Shown here one piece after another: positions 52,883 through 62,244 of a stretch of 64,000 bases of DNA; the first letter of the stretch is position 1, and each line of letters starts with the position of its first letter. A program made the position numbers and the translations under genes. This stretch comes from Bradyrhizobium ottawaense (GTDB lineage: Bacteria > Pseudomonadota > Alphaproteobacteria > Rhizobiales > Xanthobacteraceae), in the NCBI RefSeq assembly GCF_900099825.1, contig NZ_LT629693.1:6211001-6275000 (forward strand), given 5' to 3'. Below the pieces are notes generated by a model. The model was given only the letters and a program-made list of their open reading frames with translations, was not told the DNA's origin and ran no database searches.

Positions 52883-54238
52883 GTGGTCAACATGCTGCAA
52901 AAAGTAGACTTTGAAGATAGTTTTGAGGTGCACGAGGATCGCAGCCACCTTCTGCGGCCAGCTTTCTATTGGCAATTGTTCAAACGGCGTTGGCCCTATT
53001 TCGTTATTCCCTTCGTCACAATTTCTGCCGCCGGCGTTGCCGCGGCCCTGTTATGGCCTCCGACCTACTTGTCCGAAGGCAAGATCCTGGTTCAGTCGCA
53101 GCAGATCCCCTCAGAGCTGGTGCGTCCAACGGTGACCAACGCCGCGCAAGAGCGCATTCAGGTCATCCAGCAAAGGACGATGACCAGGGATAATTTGATC
53201 GCGATAGCCGACAAGTATCAGTTGTTTCCCGATAAGCGAACGTTGATGTCGGTGACCGAGCTTGTCGAGCTTTTCAAGAATCAGATCAAAATTGCGCCAG
53301 TCGAGCTTCAGTTGGACTTCAAACAGCGCACGCGGGCTGCACTCGAAAATCCCACGATCGTTTTTTCTGTTGGATTTGAGTACGAGGATGCTGCTGTTGC
53401 GGCGCGTGTCGCAAACGAGTTGATGACGCGCATTTTAAACGAGGATTTGCGAGACCGTACCAGTCGGGCGACCGACACCACCAAGTTTCTGTCGCGTGAG
53501 GTGCAAAAGCTTCAGGCTGACAACGCGGCCCTGGACGCTCGGATTGCTCAACTGCGGCTATCTCAGGGTAAGCCAGCTTCGAGTGGCGGTACCGACCAGC
53601 CAACAACAATGCTCGGTCAGCTCAAGGCGGAGCTTGTACAAAAGGGAGCGCTTTATTCGGAAAAGCATCCCCTGATCCAATCGTTGAAAAGACAAATCGA
53701 AGCAATGGAGAAGTCGGTCGCGCCTCCCGTGGTCAGTGCCGATCCCAACGCTTCAGCCAGCATTGAAGCACTTTTGGCGCAGCAAGAAGCTTTGCAGAAG
53801 AACCTCGAGGTGGCCACGACCAAACTTGCCGCGGCGCGCGTTGGCGAAAATCTCGAAAGGGATCAGCAGTCCGAAAAGCTCGAAATTATCGAGCAGCCGA
53901 CAGTTCCTCAGGAACCGATTAAACCCAAGCGACCCAAGGTAGCAGCCATTGCAATCCTGCTTGCTCTCGCTGCGGGGGCTGGTTTGACTTTTGTGGCTGA
54001 AATTGCGGACAAGGGAATTCGACGAAGCAGCGATATTTTCAGCATCGTTGACAGTAAGCTTGTCGTCTCAATCCCCTACATCATCACGTCAGCCGAGGTA
54101 CGTCGGCGCAAGCGGCGCATGCTGCTTTTCGTTCTTGTATCGGTGATTTTGTTCGGCTGCGTGCTGGCTGGCGCGTATTTTTTCCTGCCGCCACTTGATC
54201 TGATGATCGCCAAGGCTCGGGTTGGTCTGTTTCGGTAA
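52883..54238 (+). CDS. Chain-length determinant, Wzz/EpsF type
   Basis: A 451-residue inner-membrane protein. The first TM is near residues 37-56 (FVIPFVTISAAGVAAALLWP), followed by the Wzz motif PPTYLSEGKILVQSQQIPSE. A long periplasmic coiled coil spans about 190-335 (REVQKLQADNAALDARIAQL, LLAQQEALQKNLEVATTKLA). The conserved Pro-rich element IEQPTVPQEPIKPKRP precedes a second TM (VAAIAILLALAAGAGLTFVA), and a third TM lies near the end. It controls polymer length together with the kinase encoded 16 bp downstream. Start at GTG 52883 after GGAG. Confidence 0.92.
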   Translation: MVNMLQKVDFEDSFEVHEDRSHLLRPAFYWQLFKRRWPYFVIPFVTISAAGVAAALLWPPTYLSEGKILVQSQQIPSELVRPTVTNAAQERIQVIQQRTMTRDNLIAIADKYQLFPDKRTLMSVTELVELFKNQIKIAPVELQLDFKQRTRAALENPTIVFSVGFEYEDAAVAARVANELMTRILNEDLRDRTSRATDTTKFLSREVQKLQADNAALDARIAQLRLSQGKPASSGGTDQPTTMLGQLKAELVQKGALYSEKHPLIQSLKRQIEAMEKSVAPPVVSADPNASASIEALLAQQEALQKNLEVATTKLAAARVGENLERDQQSEKLEIIEQPTVPQEPIKPKRPKVAAIAILLALAAGAGLTFVAEIADKGIRRSSDIFSIVDSKLVVSIPYIITSAEVRRRKRRMLLFVLVSVILFGCVLAGAYFFLPPLDLMIAKARVGLFR

Positions 54239-54254
54239 TTCTGGGAGAACTTGA

Positions 54255-55067
54255 GTGGATTCGATCAAACAGGCCGTCGAACTTGCACGTGCGGCGGAAA
54301 GCGCGCCGCGGAACGACACCGGATTAGCGGGTGCTTTCGGAATTTCGCGCCAAACAACTTCCGATACGCAAATTAGGGATGTCCGGCTCAACGCGGCTCA
54401 TTTGCAGGCCGCACGCATCATCGCCTATGGTACTTCAAGCGAGCACGGTCGCTACTACGACATGCTGCGGACCCAGGTCCTGCAGGAGATGGACAAGAAG
54501 AGCTGGCAATTTCTAGCGGTGACTTCTCCGACCGCAGGGTGCGGAAAAACGGTAACCGCCTGTAACCTTGCGATCAGCATTGCGCGCCTGCCGGGCCGGT
54601 CGGTGTTGCTGGTGGATCTCGACCTTCGTAAGCCCATGGTGGCAAACTATCTGGGACTTGGCGCAACGGACGGGGTTCTCAGTGTTCTGGAAGGCCGATC
54701 GACCCTTTCGTCGGCCATGCTGAAGGCCAGTATTGGCCCTGCTAGTTTTTTGGTACTCCCGGGTTCTGAGTCTTCCCCTGGTTCTTCGGAATGGATGGCT
54801 TCCCAGACCATGGCAAATGTCCTGCAGACCATCCAAAGGGATTTCAGGTCGTGTGTTGTGATATTCGACTTGCCACCGATGCTGCTCGGCGATGATGTAA
54901 TCTCCATTCTGCCTCGAATGGATGCGGCTTTATTGGTCGCGGGAGTTGGCAGCACGTCCGTTTCCGATATCAAAGAGTGCCAGAAGCATCTGCAGCGAAC
55001 CCCTGTCGTCCGTGTCGTTGTCAACAAGGCCACGGAATTGGCAGGCTCCTACTATGGCTACTACTGA
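54255..55067 (+). CDS. BY-kinase-like / CpsD-CapB ATPase
   Basis: A 270-residue cytoplasmic P-loop protein. Walker A is SPTAGCGKT (residues 91-99), the Walker A' motif VLLVDLDLRKP (117-127) and Walker B VVIFDLPPML. The C-terminus YYGYY is a short tyrosine cluster of the kind autophosphorylated in bacterial tyrosine kinases. It has no membrane segment, so it should pair with the cytoplasmic ends of the chain-length protein at 52883. GGGAG precedes its GTG start. Phosphorylation itself is inferred from family knowledge. Confidence 0.9.
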   Translation: MDSIKQAVELARAAESAPRNDTGLAGAFGISRQTTSDTQIRDVRLNAAHLQAARIIAYGTSSEHGRYYDMLRTQVLQEMDKKSWQFLAVTSPTAGCGKTVTACNLAISIARLPGRSVLLVDLDLRKPMVANYLGLGATDGVLSVLEGRSTLSSAMLKASIGPASFLVLPGSESSPGSSEWMASQTMANVLQTIQRDFRSCVVIFDLPPMLLGDDVISILPRMDAALLVAGVGSTSVSDIKECQKHLQRTPVVRVVVNKATELAGSYYGYY

Positions 55068-55073
55068 TTTCGG

Positions 55074-55736
55074 CTAGAGCGCAAAACCGGCCGGCAGGAA
55101 GGCGGCAATTTCTGCAGCCGGAACAAAATATTTTGCAATATCGCGGGTTTCAGTCTTTCCGGTGCCAGGCCGGTTGACCGATTGCGAAATCTTGCGGCTC
55201 ATAATCCCGAGCAAACAACGTTGTTGCGCATCGAACACCCCGGAGCCTGAGTTTCCCGTGCGCGCCACGTCAGCGATTGCGGTGCTGAATCGCCGAGCGC
55301 CAACGGGAATGCGGTCGGGAGGAATGACGTAGGAGCGGACTGCGCCTTCGGGAATAACCGTAACGATCGGCTCTCCTGGCCATGGAGCCACATTACAGAG
55401 AGTAGTTCGGCGTAACCGCAAGCGCATCGGAAGCAGCGCCTCGTCGATCGCGAGCAACGTCAGATCGGTGCCTTCAAAACTTCCCTCCTTGACGACGCGG
55501 GTCGGGTATTCTTGACCAGCTATGACGACCTTTGGTCGTGTCATCCAGGCCCTGCCGGCGACGTGGGCAGCTGTAATGAACATGCCCTTTCCAAGAAAGA
55601 TGCCGTATCCGGGCCAGGGCTGAAGCGGCGTGCGATGAACATTAACCGCATAGGCGCGCAGTGAATCGTCCGCGTTATCTGTCCATCCAGGGGAGGCTAA
55701 GAAAACGAGGAAGATGGCGCCAAATATGAGCCGCAT
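55074..55736 (-). CDS. Secreted trypsin-like serine protease
   Basis: A 220-residue S1-fold protein. The signal peptide is MRLIFGAIFLVFLASPGWTD. The catalytic triad can be read as His58 (FITAAHVAG), Asp91 (EGTDLTLLAI) and Ser163 (RTGNSGSGVFD). GVFDAQQRCLLGIMSRK follows the active site as in HtrA/glutamyl-endopeptidase-like enzymes. There is no PDZ domain. ATG 55736 was chosen since it begins the signal peptide. It is convergent with the kinase gene (6 bp apart) and lies 130 bp downstream of epsI on the same strand. A role in processing exported or sorted proteins is inference. Confidence 0.87.
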   Translation of the reverse strand: MRLIFGAIFLVFLASPGWTDNADDSLRAYAVNVHRTPLQPWPGYGIFLGKGMFITAAHVAGRAWMTRPKVVIAGQEYPTRVVKEGSFEGTDLTLLAIDEALLPMRLRLRRTTLCNVAPWPGEPIVTVIPEGAVRSYVIPPDRIPVGARRFSTAIADVARTGNSGSGVFDAQQRCLLGIMSRKISQSVNRPGTGKTETRDIAKYFVPAAEIAAFLPAGFAL

Positions 55737-55866
55737 GGCGCGAGCCACTCCGAGTTTACGATGGGTTAGGATCGCTGAGTAGCTTGATCTACACAAGCAA
55801 ATCCGTTCAACCGCCACAATTGAATTACCCTTAGATCAGCGTGCAACGAGAGACTGAAAGGACAGC

Positions 55867-56586
55867 TCAGCCGGGTGTACCTATGAAGAACTTCAGTTCC
55901 TCAGGCGGAATGGCTGCGAGCAAATCACGGATAAACTTATCTTGCAGCGCGAATGAGGCTTCTGGCGAAAGACCTATCGTTGAGACCCTGACGAGAGCAC
56001 CGTCCGGTATCATGCCATGCAGGCCATATTTCAGTCTGATGATCTGGCTTTCAACAGGGCCGGTCGCGATATCATTGCCAACCCGCATCCAGTAACTAAC
56101 AGGCTCAAGCCTTGTTTCTCGCTGTGTCGTCAAGCGTGTCAGTTTGATCGGTTCCGCGCCGTCCCGATACGATATCTGCGACTTATATTTGTCGGAGACC
56201 CGAAAGCCATTGGCGGTATAGCAAATCTCCGGACGATGGGACTTTAACCGGTAATTTTGAACGGGCCCATAGGCTACCAGAAGCATCACTATGTTGCCGC
56301 GACCGTCAGAATAGCCCCGCGCCACCTCCTGGCTGTAGATTTTGGCCGAAAATCGATCCGGCTGTACGTACCCTTCGGGTTCTGTCGGGGTTACAGGGGA
56401 AATACTTGGCACCAGTGTCCAGGTCCCGAAATTCTGGGGGATGATTTTTTGCAGGTCCATCGATGCCGCTGTTCTTGCCATCAGCTCCCGCGGTGTCAGA
56501 ACCTGCGCCAGCACTGCAGCCGCAATCATGGCAACGCAGGCCAAAACAACTTGAATTCGGTTTAATTTCATTAATTTACCCGACAT
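55867..56586 (-). CDS. epsI: Exosortase-associated EpsI family protein
   Basis: A 239-residue protein with one N-terminal TM (VVLACVAMIAAAVLAQVLTP) and a periplasmic domain. LLVAYGPVQNYRLKSHRPEI, then CYTANGFRV, contains the conserved HRPExCY motif of the EpsI family. Elsewhere EpsI is often fused to or next to an exosortase. Here it is a separate gene, about 1.5 kb from the exosortase and on the opposite strand. The exact role is not known; it is required for EPS in some systems. Confidence 0.92.
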   Translation of the reverse strand: MSGKLMKLNRIQVVLACVAMIAAAVLAQVLTPRELMARTAASMDLQKIIPQNFGTWTLVPSISPVTPTEPEGYVQPDRFSAKIYSQEVARGYSDGRGNIVMLLVAYGPVQNYRLKSHRPEICYTANGFRVSDKYKSQISYRDGAEPIKLTRLTTQRETRLEPVSYWMRVGNDIATGPVESQIIRLKYGLHGMIPDGALVRVSTIGLSPEASFALQDKFIRDLLAAIPPEELKFFIGTPG

Positions 56587-56832
56587 TAGCGGCTAAGACT
56601 AAATTCCAACCCCTATCTGGCACAATATACCGTTCAAGTAGAACATTTGCCAATCAAGTGTTGGTGGACACGGTCAAAGTTCTGAGAATTAAGCTAAATG
56701 CCCGATTCCGGATCTCAGGCATTCCCGCAACTCGACTGCTCTTTAAGATGTCGCTACTGATACATCAAATCGACTATTCTCAAATTTTGCTTTGTCCGGA
56801 ACCTGCCGGAATAGCGTGATCTGGAGTTTTTC

Positions 56833-57723
56833 ATGAAGTACCCTAACTTGGCTCTGACGAGCTTCTGTCGTACGGCGGTGGCCTTGGGACTTTGCGGAAT
56901 CTTGGTCGCGGGTTGCGGCAAGAAGAGCGGGGAACAGGCAGCTATTTCGAATAGTCAGGTTGTCGCGCATGTCGGGGACCAGGTCATTACCGCTCAAGAA
57001 TTTGAAAACGAGCTGCGCCTCCTGAATATTCCGCCTGACAAACAGAAAGAGCCCGAGGTCGTCAAGCGCGTTTTAAACGAGATGGTCACGCGTAAGTATC
57101 TGCTGGCACAGGCCCTCGGCGCGAAGCTTGACCGCGAGCCCAACGTCCTCTTGGATATTCTTCGCTCTCGCGAGCAGGTGTTGGCGAATGCGCTCCTCTC
57201 ACGCACCGTAGCCAAGAAGCTTTCGGCGATCAGCAAGGCGGACATTGACAAATACATCGCGGACAATCCGCTCAAGTTTGCCGGCAGGAAACTCATGACG
57301 GTTGACCAGATTGCTTTTCCGCTTGGCGCCAATGCCCAGTCGATTATCGAGTCGGCCAAGGACGCAAATTCGCTGGAGGACGTCGATCAAAAGTTGACAG
57401 CGATGGGAATTCCGCACGGTCGATCGACCGGAACGCTCAATAGCAGTGAAATACCGGACGAACTCATCAGCAGTATGCGCGCCAAAAAACCCGACGACGT
57501 GTTCTTCGTTCGCTCCGGCCAGAATGGCGTATTTTTGAAAGTGAAGAGCGAAGAAGTGCGGCCGTTGGAAGGTGAAGCTGCAGTAAACACGGCCCGTCAA
57601 TTGATGAGAAACGATTTCCTCAAAGCTGAAGCCGGTATGGTCTCTGTTTCGGCAAATCTTGAGGCCAAATACGAGGGCGTGTACTCGAAGATTATGACTT
57701 CCGACGAGGGCCAGAAAAATTGA
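56833..57723 (+). CDS. EpsD-like peptidyl-prolyl isomerase lipoprotein
   Basis: A 296-residue periplasmic lipoprotein. The lipobox is GILVAGCGK. A SurA/PrsA-like chaperone part follows (VVAHVGDQVITAQEFENELR, VVKRVLNEMVTRKYLLAQAL), then a parvulin-like domain (FAGRKLMTVDQIAFPLGANA, ELISSMRAKKPDDVFFVRSG, NGVFLKVKSEEVRPLEGEAA). The layout corresponds to the EpsD-family PPIase of PEP-CTERM/EPS loci. It is followed after 44 bp by the small membrane gene and then the exosortase, likely one operon. Confidence 0.88.
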   Translation: MKYPNLALTSFCRTAVALGLCGILVAGCGKKSGEQAAISNSQVVAHVGDQVITAQEFENELRLLNIPPDKQKEPEVVKRVLNEMVTRKYLLAQALGAKLDREPNVLLDILRSREQVLANALLSRTVAKKLSAISKADIDKYIADNPLKFAGRKLMTVDQIAFPLGANAQSIIESAKDANSLEDVDQKLTAMGIPHGRSTGTLNSSEIPDELISSMRAKKPDDVFFVRSGQNGVFLKVKSEEVRPLEGEAAVNTARQLMRNDFLKAEAGMVSVSANLEAKYEGVYSKIMTSDEGQKN

Positions 57724-57767
57724 GACTTGGACCTCGCATTTAATCCATATGACCAAATGGTTTGACA

Positions 57768-57998
57768 ATGGCTACATTCTTTGACGTCGTTACAGTAAGT
57801 TGCTTTGCAGGTTTGGTGCTGGCGTTCTTTCAGTTTACCGACCGAGAAATGCGAACATTGCTGCATTTCCTTTTTGCGGGAATTGTCTTTGCGGTCGCGA
57901 ACCAGGTTGGAAACGCTGGCGTAACTATCTTGGCGCTGATTTTGATTTTGGCAGGAGCGGGTTATGCTTTTCTTGTGGTCCGAAATAGTCGCGCATAG
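57768..57998 (+). CDS. Small exosortase accessory membrane protein (XrtV-accessory-like)
   Basis: A 76-residue protein with three hydrophobic segments (FFDVVTVSCFAGLVLAFFQF, LLHFLFAGIVFAVANQVGNA, VTILALILILAGAGYAFLVV). Its size, position directly upstream of the exosortase and the N-terminal FDxVTV pattern match, from memory, the short accessory protein of XrtV-type sorting systems in alphaproteobacteria. Start at ATG 57768; a TTG precedes it. No catalytic residue is evident; it may stabilise the exosortase. Confidence 0.75.
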   Translation: MATFFDVVTVSCFAGLVLAFFQFTDREMRTLLHFLFAGIVFAVANQVGNAGVTILALILILAGAGYAFLVVRNSRA

Positions 57999-58049
57999 TT
58001 GTTGGCCCGTGTTTCTTGCTACCAGATGATCTTGCTGGCGTAGGGTGAA

Positions 58050-58970
58050 ATGGCATACTCTGAGACGGTGAAAGCGGAAAAGCTGTTGTCGTTACGAGGT
58101 CTTCTTTGGCCGGCTCTGTTGGCCGCTTCGTGCGTTGCCGCATATGTCCCCACGATTCGGGGACTAATCGATGGACCATGGCAGACTGAGCAGGAGGGCC
58201 ACGGTCCACTGATCATTGCAGCTTCGCTTTGGTTGGTTTGGCAATCGCGCGAACAGCTGAGAACGGTAAAGTTGTCGCCCGCGCCAATCGTTGGTTGGGT
58301 GTGCCTCGCGCTTGGCCTCTTTTTGATGTTTTTGGCTAGAACCCAGGACATTCTACCGGTCGAGGCTTTCTCAATCATCCCGGTGATCACGGGATGCGTT
58401 TTGCTTTCGGCAGGCTGGCCAATGCTTCGCCTACTCGTATTTCCGATCGGATTTCTCATCTTTGCGGTTCCGGTGCCCGATTGGATGATCGACGCTGCAA
58501 CGGTGCCATTAAAGGTTTTCATTTCGGATTCGGTTACACGGATCCTCTATGCTGCAGGCTTTCCGATCGCCCAGAATGGGGTCATGATCATGATCGGCTC
58601 GTATCAGCTCCTGGTAAAGGACGCTTGCTCGGGGATGAATTCGATCTTCGCCCTGTCTGCGATTGGAGTCTTTTATGCCTATGCTTTTCGTTGGCACGAA
58701 CGAGTTCGCAGTCTGATTTTGTTGATCTCGATTATCCCCATTACGATTCTGGCAAACTTTATCCGAGTTATTGCACTGGTTTTGATCGCGTATTACGGGG
58801 GCCCCGATCTGCTTGAGGGCGTCGTGCATGATCTGACGGGGATAGGCCTCTTTATCGTTGCCGTTTTGCTGTTGTTCTTGTTTGATGCGTTACTTGGTCT
58901 TTGCAGGAAGTTCTTGTTACCAACTAAGCGTCAGGATCGTTCGTTGGCTGCGTCCGACCCGGCGGGCTAA
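58050..58970 (+). CDS. Exosortase (XrtV/XrtB-type transpeptidase)
   Basis: A 306-residue polytopic membrane protein with about eight helices. The three invariant catalytic positions are present: Cys193 in DACSGMNSIF, Arg239 in NFIRVIALVL and His260 in VVHDLTGIGLF. The order matches the exosortase family. It is expected to cleave PEP-CTERM proteins at the C-terminal signal after Sec export and hand them to an unknown acceptor. The neighbouring EpsI, EpsD-like and accessory genes suggest the B or V subtype; subtype is inference. Seven PEPxxWA-CTERM genes lie between 7.8 and 27.2 kb. Confidence 0.94.
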   Translation: MAYSETVKAEKLLSLRGLLWPALLAASCVAAYVPTIRGLIDGPWQTEQEGHGPLIIAASLWLVWQSREQLRTVKLSPAPIVGWVCLALGLFLMFLARTQDILPVEAFSIIPVITGCVLLSAGWPMLRLLVFPIGFLIFAVPVPDWMIDAATVPLKVFISDSVTRILYAAGFPIAQNGVMIMIGSYQLLVKDACSGMNSIFALSAIGVFYAYAFRWHERVRSLILLISIIPITILANFIRVIALVLIAYYGGPDLLEGVVHDLTGIGLFIVAVLLLFLFDALLGLCRKFLLPTKRQDRSLAASDPAG

Positions 58971-59139
58971 TAAGGGTATAGAGATCTAGATGTCCAGCTC
59001 CCCTCGATGAGCGGTGCTCTTCGTGCGGAGCATTTTCGCCGGTTTTTTTGTTTAGCTGCCTTTCATAGCCATCGCGGGATTCCGCGTTAATCCCTCTCAG
59101 TCTTTATTCGGTTGTAAATCGCGTATTGGTGGATATTTG

Positions 59140-60225
59140 ATGATTGTTCAAGATTCGAAGCGGCGCGTTGCGTTGATTACCGGTGTCACCGGGCAGGACG
59201 GCGCCTATCTGTCTGAATACTTGCTCGGTCTCGGCTATACCGTTCATGGCATCAAACGGCGGGCATCGTCATTCAATACCTCGCGCATCGATCATCTGTA
59301 CAAGGATCCCCATGCCGGCGACGTGCCGTTTCTGTTGCATTACGGCGACATGACTGATTCTACTAACCTTATACGTTTAATGCAGCAGATCAGGCCCACG
59401 GAGATCTATAATCTCGCGGCTCAGAGCCACGTTGGCGTAAGTTTCGAGAGCCCGGAATATACTGCAAATGCCGATGCTATAGGTGTCTTACGTCTCCTGG
59501 AAGCTATCCGGATTCTCGGCATGGAAAAGGAGACGCGCTTCTATCAGGCATCGACCTCAGAGCTCTATGGTCTAGTTCAGGAAGTGCCGCAGAAGGAATC
59601 CACGCCATTCTATCCGCGTTCGCCCTATGGTGTGGCGAAGCTATATGGTTACTGGATTACGGTGAACTACCGCGAGGCCTACGGCATGTTCGCCTCCAAC
59701 GGCATTCTATTTAATCACGAAAGCCCGATCCGTGGCGAAACTTTTGTGACGCGAAAAATCACGCGAAGTGTTGCCCGCATCGAGACTGGTCTCGAGGAAA
59801 TAATTTATCTCGGAAATCTCGAGGCAAAGCGCGACTGGGGGCATGCGCGAGATTATGTGGAAGGCATGCACCGGATCTTGCAAGCGGATAAACCCGACGA
59901 TTTCGTGCTTGCGACCGGGGAGACCCGCTCGGTGCGCGAATTTGTCGAACTTGCCTTTGCTGAAGTTGCCCGGTCCATAGAATGGCGCGGCAAAGGAGTT
60001 GATGAAATTGGTGTCGACCAAAAGTCCGGCAAGACTTTGGTTCGCGTCGATCCTTTGTATTTCCGGCCAACCGAAGTCGACCTTCTGATTGGAGACGCCA
60101 GTAAGGCGCGTGAGAGATTAGGTTGGACGCCGAAGACCTCGTTTGCGGAGCTTGTCAAGGAGATGGTTTCGGGCGACCTTGAAATCGCAAGACGGGAGGT
60201 GGCCAATGGCCAGCACCGCGTTTGA
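59140..60225 (+). CDS. gmd: GDP-mannose 4,6-dehydratase
   Basis: A 361-residue extended SDR that converts GDP-D-mannose to GDP-4-keto-6-deoxy-D-mannose. [20 protein letters not shown] is the cofactor motif. [17 protein letters not shown] is the Gmd-specific element, and the catalytic block has [16 protein letters not shown] and [12 protein letters not shown] with the Tyr-x3-Lys. [18 protein letters not shown] follows as in all Gmd proteins. ATG 59140 is preceded by TTG. Its 3' end overlaps fcl by 20 bp. Confidence 0.97.
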   Translation: MIVQDSKRRVALITGVTGQDGAYLSEYLLGLGYTVHGIKRRASSFNTSRIDHLYKDPHAGDVPFLLHYGDMTDSTNLIRLMQQIRPTEIYNLAAQSHVGVSFESPEYTANADAIGVLRLLEAIRILGMEKETRFYQASTSELYGLVQEVPQKESTPFYPRSPYGVAKLYGYWITVNYREAYGMFASNGILFNHESPIRGETFVTRKITRSVARIETGLEEIIYLGNLEAKRDWGHARDYVEGMHRILQADKPDDFVLATGETRSVREFVELAFAEVARSIEWRGKGVDEIGVDQKSGKTLVRVDPLYFRPTEVDLLIGDASKARERLGWTPKTSFAELVKEMVSGDLEIARREVANGQHRV

Positions 60226-61162
60226 GTTAAAACGCAAGAAGGTCTTTGTTGCAGGGCATCGCGGTATGGTCGGGGCGGCACTTATGCGTCGGCTCGAGAA
60301 GGAAGATGTCGAGTTGTTGACGATCAATCGCGCCGACGTGGATCTGCGCAATCAGGCTGCCGTGAACATGTGGTTCGCTGACAAGCGCCCTCACGTCGTG
60401 TTCCTGGCTGCCGCCAAGGTCGGTGGCATTGTTGCTAACAATACGCTACGGGCGGAATTCCTTTATGATAATTTGTTGATTGCGGCGAACGTGATTCACG
60501 CTTCGCACGTCAATGAAACTGAGAAATTGATGTTTCTTGGCTCTTCATGCATTTATCCCAAAATGGCGCCGCAGCCGTTAACCGAGGATTCTATGCTGAC
60601 GGGGCCATTAGAAATAACCAACGAGCCCTATGCTATTGCCAAGATTGCTGGAATCAAGTTGGTGGAAGCCTATCGCAGCCAATACGGATCGGACTTCATC
60701 AGTGTGATGCCGACCAATCTATATGGGAGTGGCGACAACTATCATCCGGAATACAGTCACGTGGTGGCAGCCTTGATCCGACGCTTTCATGAAGCGAAGG
60801 TGATGGGGGCTCAGAATATCGTGGTCTGGGGGACCGGATTGCCGCGGCGGGAGTTTCTCTATGTTGATGATCTCGCCGACGCCTGTGTTCATCTAATGAA
60901 GGTCTATTCCAGCTCCGAATTGGTAAATATTGGGACGGGCGAAGACATTACTATCGCCGAATTTGCCCGCTTAGTTGCAGCGATCGTTGGGTACGATGGG
61001 AAGATCAGCTTCGACGCCGCACGACCGGACGGTACGCCACGCAAATTGCTCGATATCCGCAAGCTCGAAAAGCTTGGGTGGCGGGCGACGACGCCACTGA
61101 AGAATGGTTTAAAGCTCGCTTATCAAGCGTATTTAAGCGAATCGAAGTCGGCGTTCGGGTGA
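60206..61162 (+). CDS. fcl: GDP-L-fucose synthase
   Basis: A 318-residue SDR, epimerase and NADPH-dependent reductase completing GDP-L-fucose synthesis after Gmd. [20 protein letters not shown] is the GxxGxxG motif, [11 protein letters not shown] holds the catalytic Ser/Cys and [18 protein letters not shown] the Tyr-x3-Lys. ATG 60206 follows GGGAGGT and is well inside the gmd 3' end, so the upstream in-frame start at 60143 is unlikely. The two genes supply fucose for the polymer. Confidence 0.96.
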   Translation: MASTAFELKRKKVFVAGHRGMVGAALMRRLEKEDVELLTINRADVDLRNQAAVNMWFADKRPHVVFLAAAKVGGIVANNTLRAEFLYDNLLIAANVIHASHVNETEKLMFLGSSCIYPKMAPQPLTEDSMLTGPLEITNEPYAIAKIAGIKLVEAYRSQYGSDFISVMPTNLYGSGDNYHPEYSHVVAALIRRFHEAKVMGAQNIVVWGTGLPRREFLYVDDLADACVHLMKVYSSSELVNIGTGEDITIAEFARLVAAIVGYDGKISFDAARPDGTPRKLLDIRKLEKLGWRATTPLKNGLKLAYQAYLSESKSAFG

Positions 61163-61200
61163 CCTTCTAGAATGCGTTCGCTTCCGTGCTGTGTGAGAGG

Positions 61201-61947
61201 TTAATTCGCTATTAAAAGTTCAAGCATTTTGCGATCGAGTCAATGTCCGCGAAAATATTCACGAGGAATGTCGCGTCAATCGCTGTCTAGTATGCCAAAC
61301 GAACCACGTAAGTTCCACATCGACCATCCCCAACCGGCTTCGTTCCAGAGGGCAGGCAGATCGTCCATCCAGCAAGAGCAGATCGTCCATCCAGCAAGAC
61401 AGGTGTCGTGAGGAGTCTTATTATAACAACCCCATTCTCCAACGTGGATAGGTACACTCATTTTTATGAGAGGTTCCTACTTCGAGATTAATTCCTCACG
61501 ATGCTTTTCGCAATTCCATTCAGTGCCCCGACTGTCGGTCATCGGCCAAGACGGGTGGGCGCCTTCTTTGGAAGATATCCACGAGTGCTCTGTACAATAC
61601 CTTCGGCGACCAAGCTCAAAACCGGCATTTGGCCGATATCCGCGCCGTCAGCTAAAATGAGATGATGCGGACTCACTGCCCGTATAGCAGCAATGAGTAC
61701 GCGAGCGATCTCAACGTACCACGATTGATCAGCCATAAATGGCGGCTCTCTTAGCAGATCAAAGCTCAACCAGCTGCTCCGGACATCCCTGTATCGCTTT
61801 GCAAGATAAAGGGCTCAAACCCCGTCAATTTACGCAATAGCCACGGAGACGGTGGAGGCAGAGATTTATATGTATTCCATACTGTTGACCAAGCGCGATC
61901 GCTCGATCGAGCGGCTCTAGGGCCGTTTCTTCGATTGTCATCTGAGC
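61201..61947 (-). pseudogene. Decayed GH5-like glycoside hydrolase, copy of the gene at 63035
   Basis: Conceptual reading gives MTIEETALEPLDRAIALGQQ, then YGIHINLCLHRLRGYCVN, then a stop. About 30 codons are then missing before LAKRYRDVRSSWLSFDLLRE, PPFMADQSWYVEIARVLIAA and RGYLPK. After a frameshift come VPIHVGEWGC, WGWSMWNLRGSFGILDS, a stop, and a degraded match to the intact C-terminus ending at 61201. The acid/base position of the intact gene (NEPP) is REPP here, losing the context though keeping Glu. Multiple stops show it is dead. Confidence 0.9.
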
Positions 61948-62003
61948 TGGTCCCGGTTGTCTGAACAGATTCTCCGCTTCGATAAGTGGAGCGTCTGCCG
62001 GGG

Positions 62004-62185
62004 TTAGGCTGCCAAGCGGTCTGGCGGTTGGTTGAAGTAGGCTTGATCCGGAGTGGCGTCGTCAAGGCTTTAGTGCGGTCGACGGCCATTGTAGAAGTCG
62101 AGATACCGGCCGATCGAGGCGCGGGCCTCGCTGACGTTGTCGTAGGCTCGCAGGTACACTTCCTCGTATTTGAGGCTTTCGGACA
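62004..62185 (-). mobile_element. IS3-family transposase C-terminal fragment
   Basis: The minus strand encodes SLKYEEVYLRAYDNVSEARA, then SIGRYLDFYNGRRPH, a TAA stop, SLDDATPDQAYFNQPPDRLA. This is the C-terminal signature of IS3 OrfB proteins with an in-frame stop. It abuts the 5' truncation of the GH5 pseudogene, so IS activity probably cut that gene. Confidence 0.85.
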
Positions 62186-62244
62186 TTCTTGATACCGTTT
62201 TCGCAGAAGCGTATTTTCACTTGGAGACCATAGGCTGAGGAGCA

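Noticed and set aside
59000..59060. Rho-independent terminator after the exosortase gene
   Set aside because: tgctc/gagca near 59011-59028 followed by T-rich sequence is only a 5-bp stem with the T run displaced; too weak to call.
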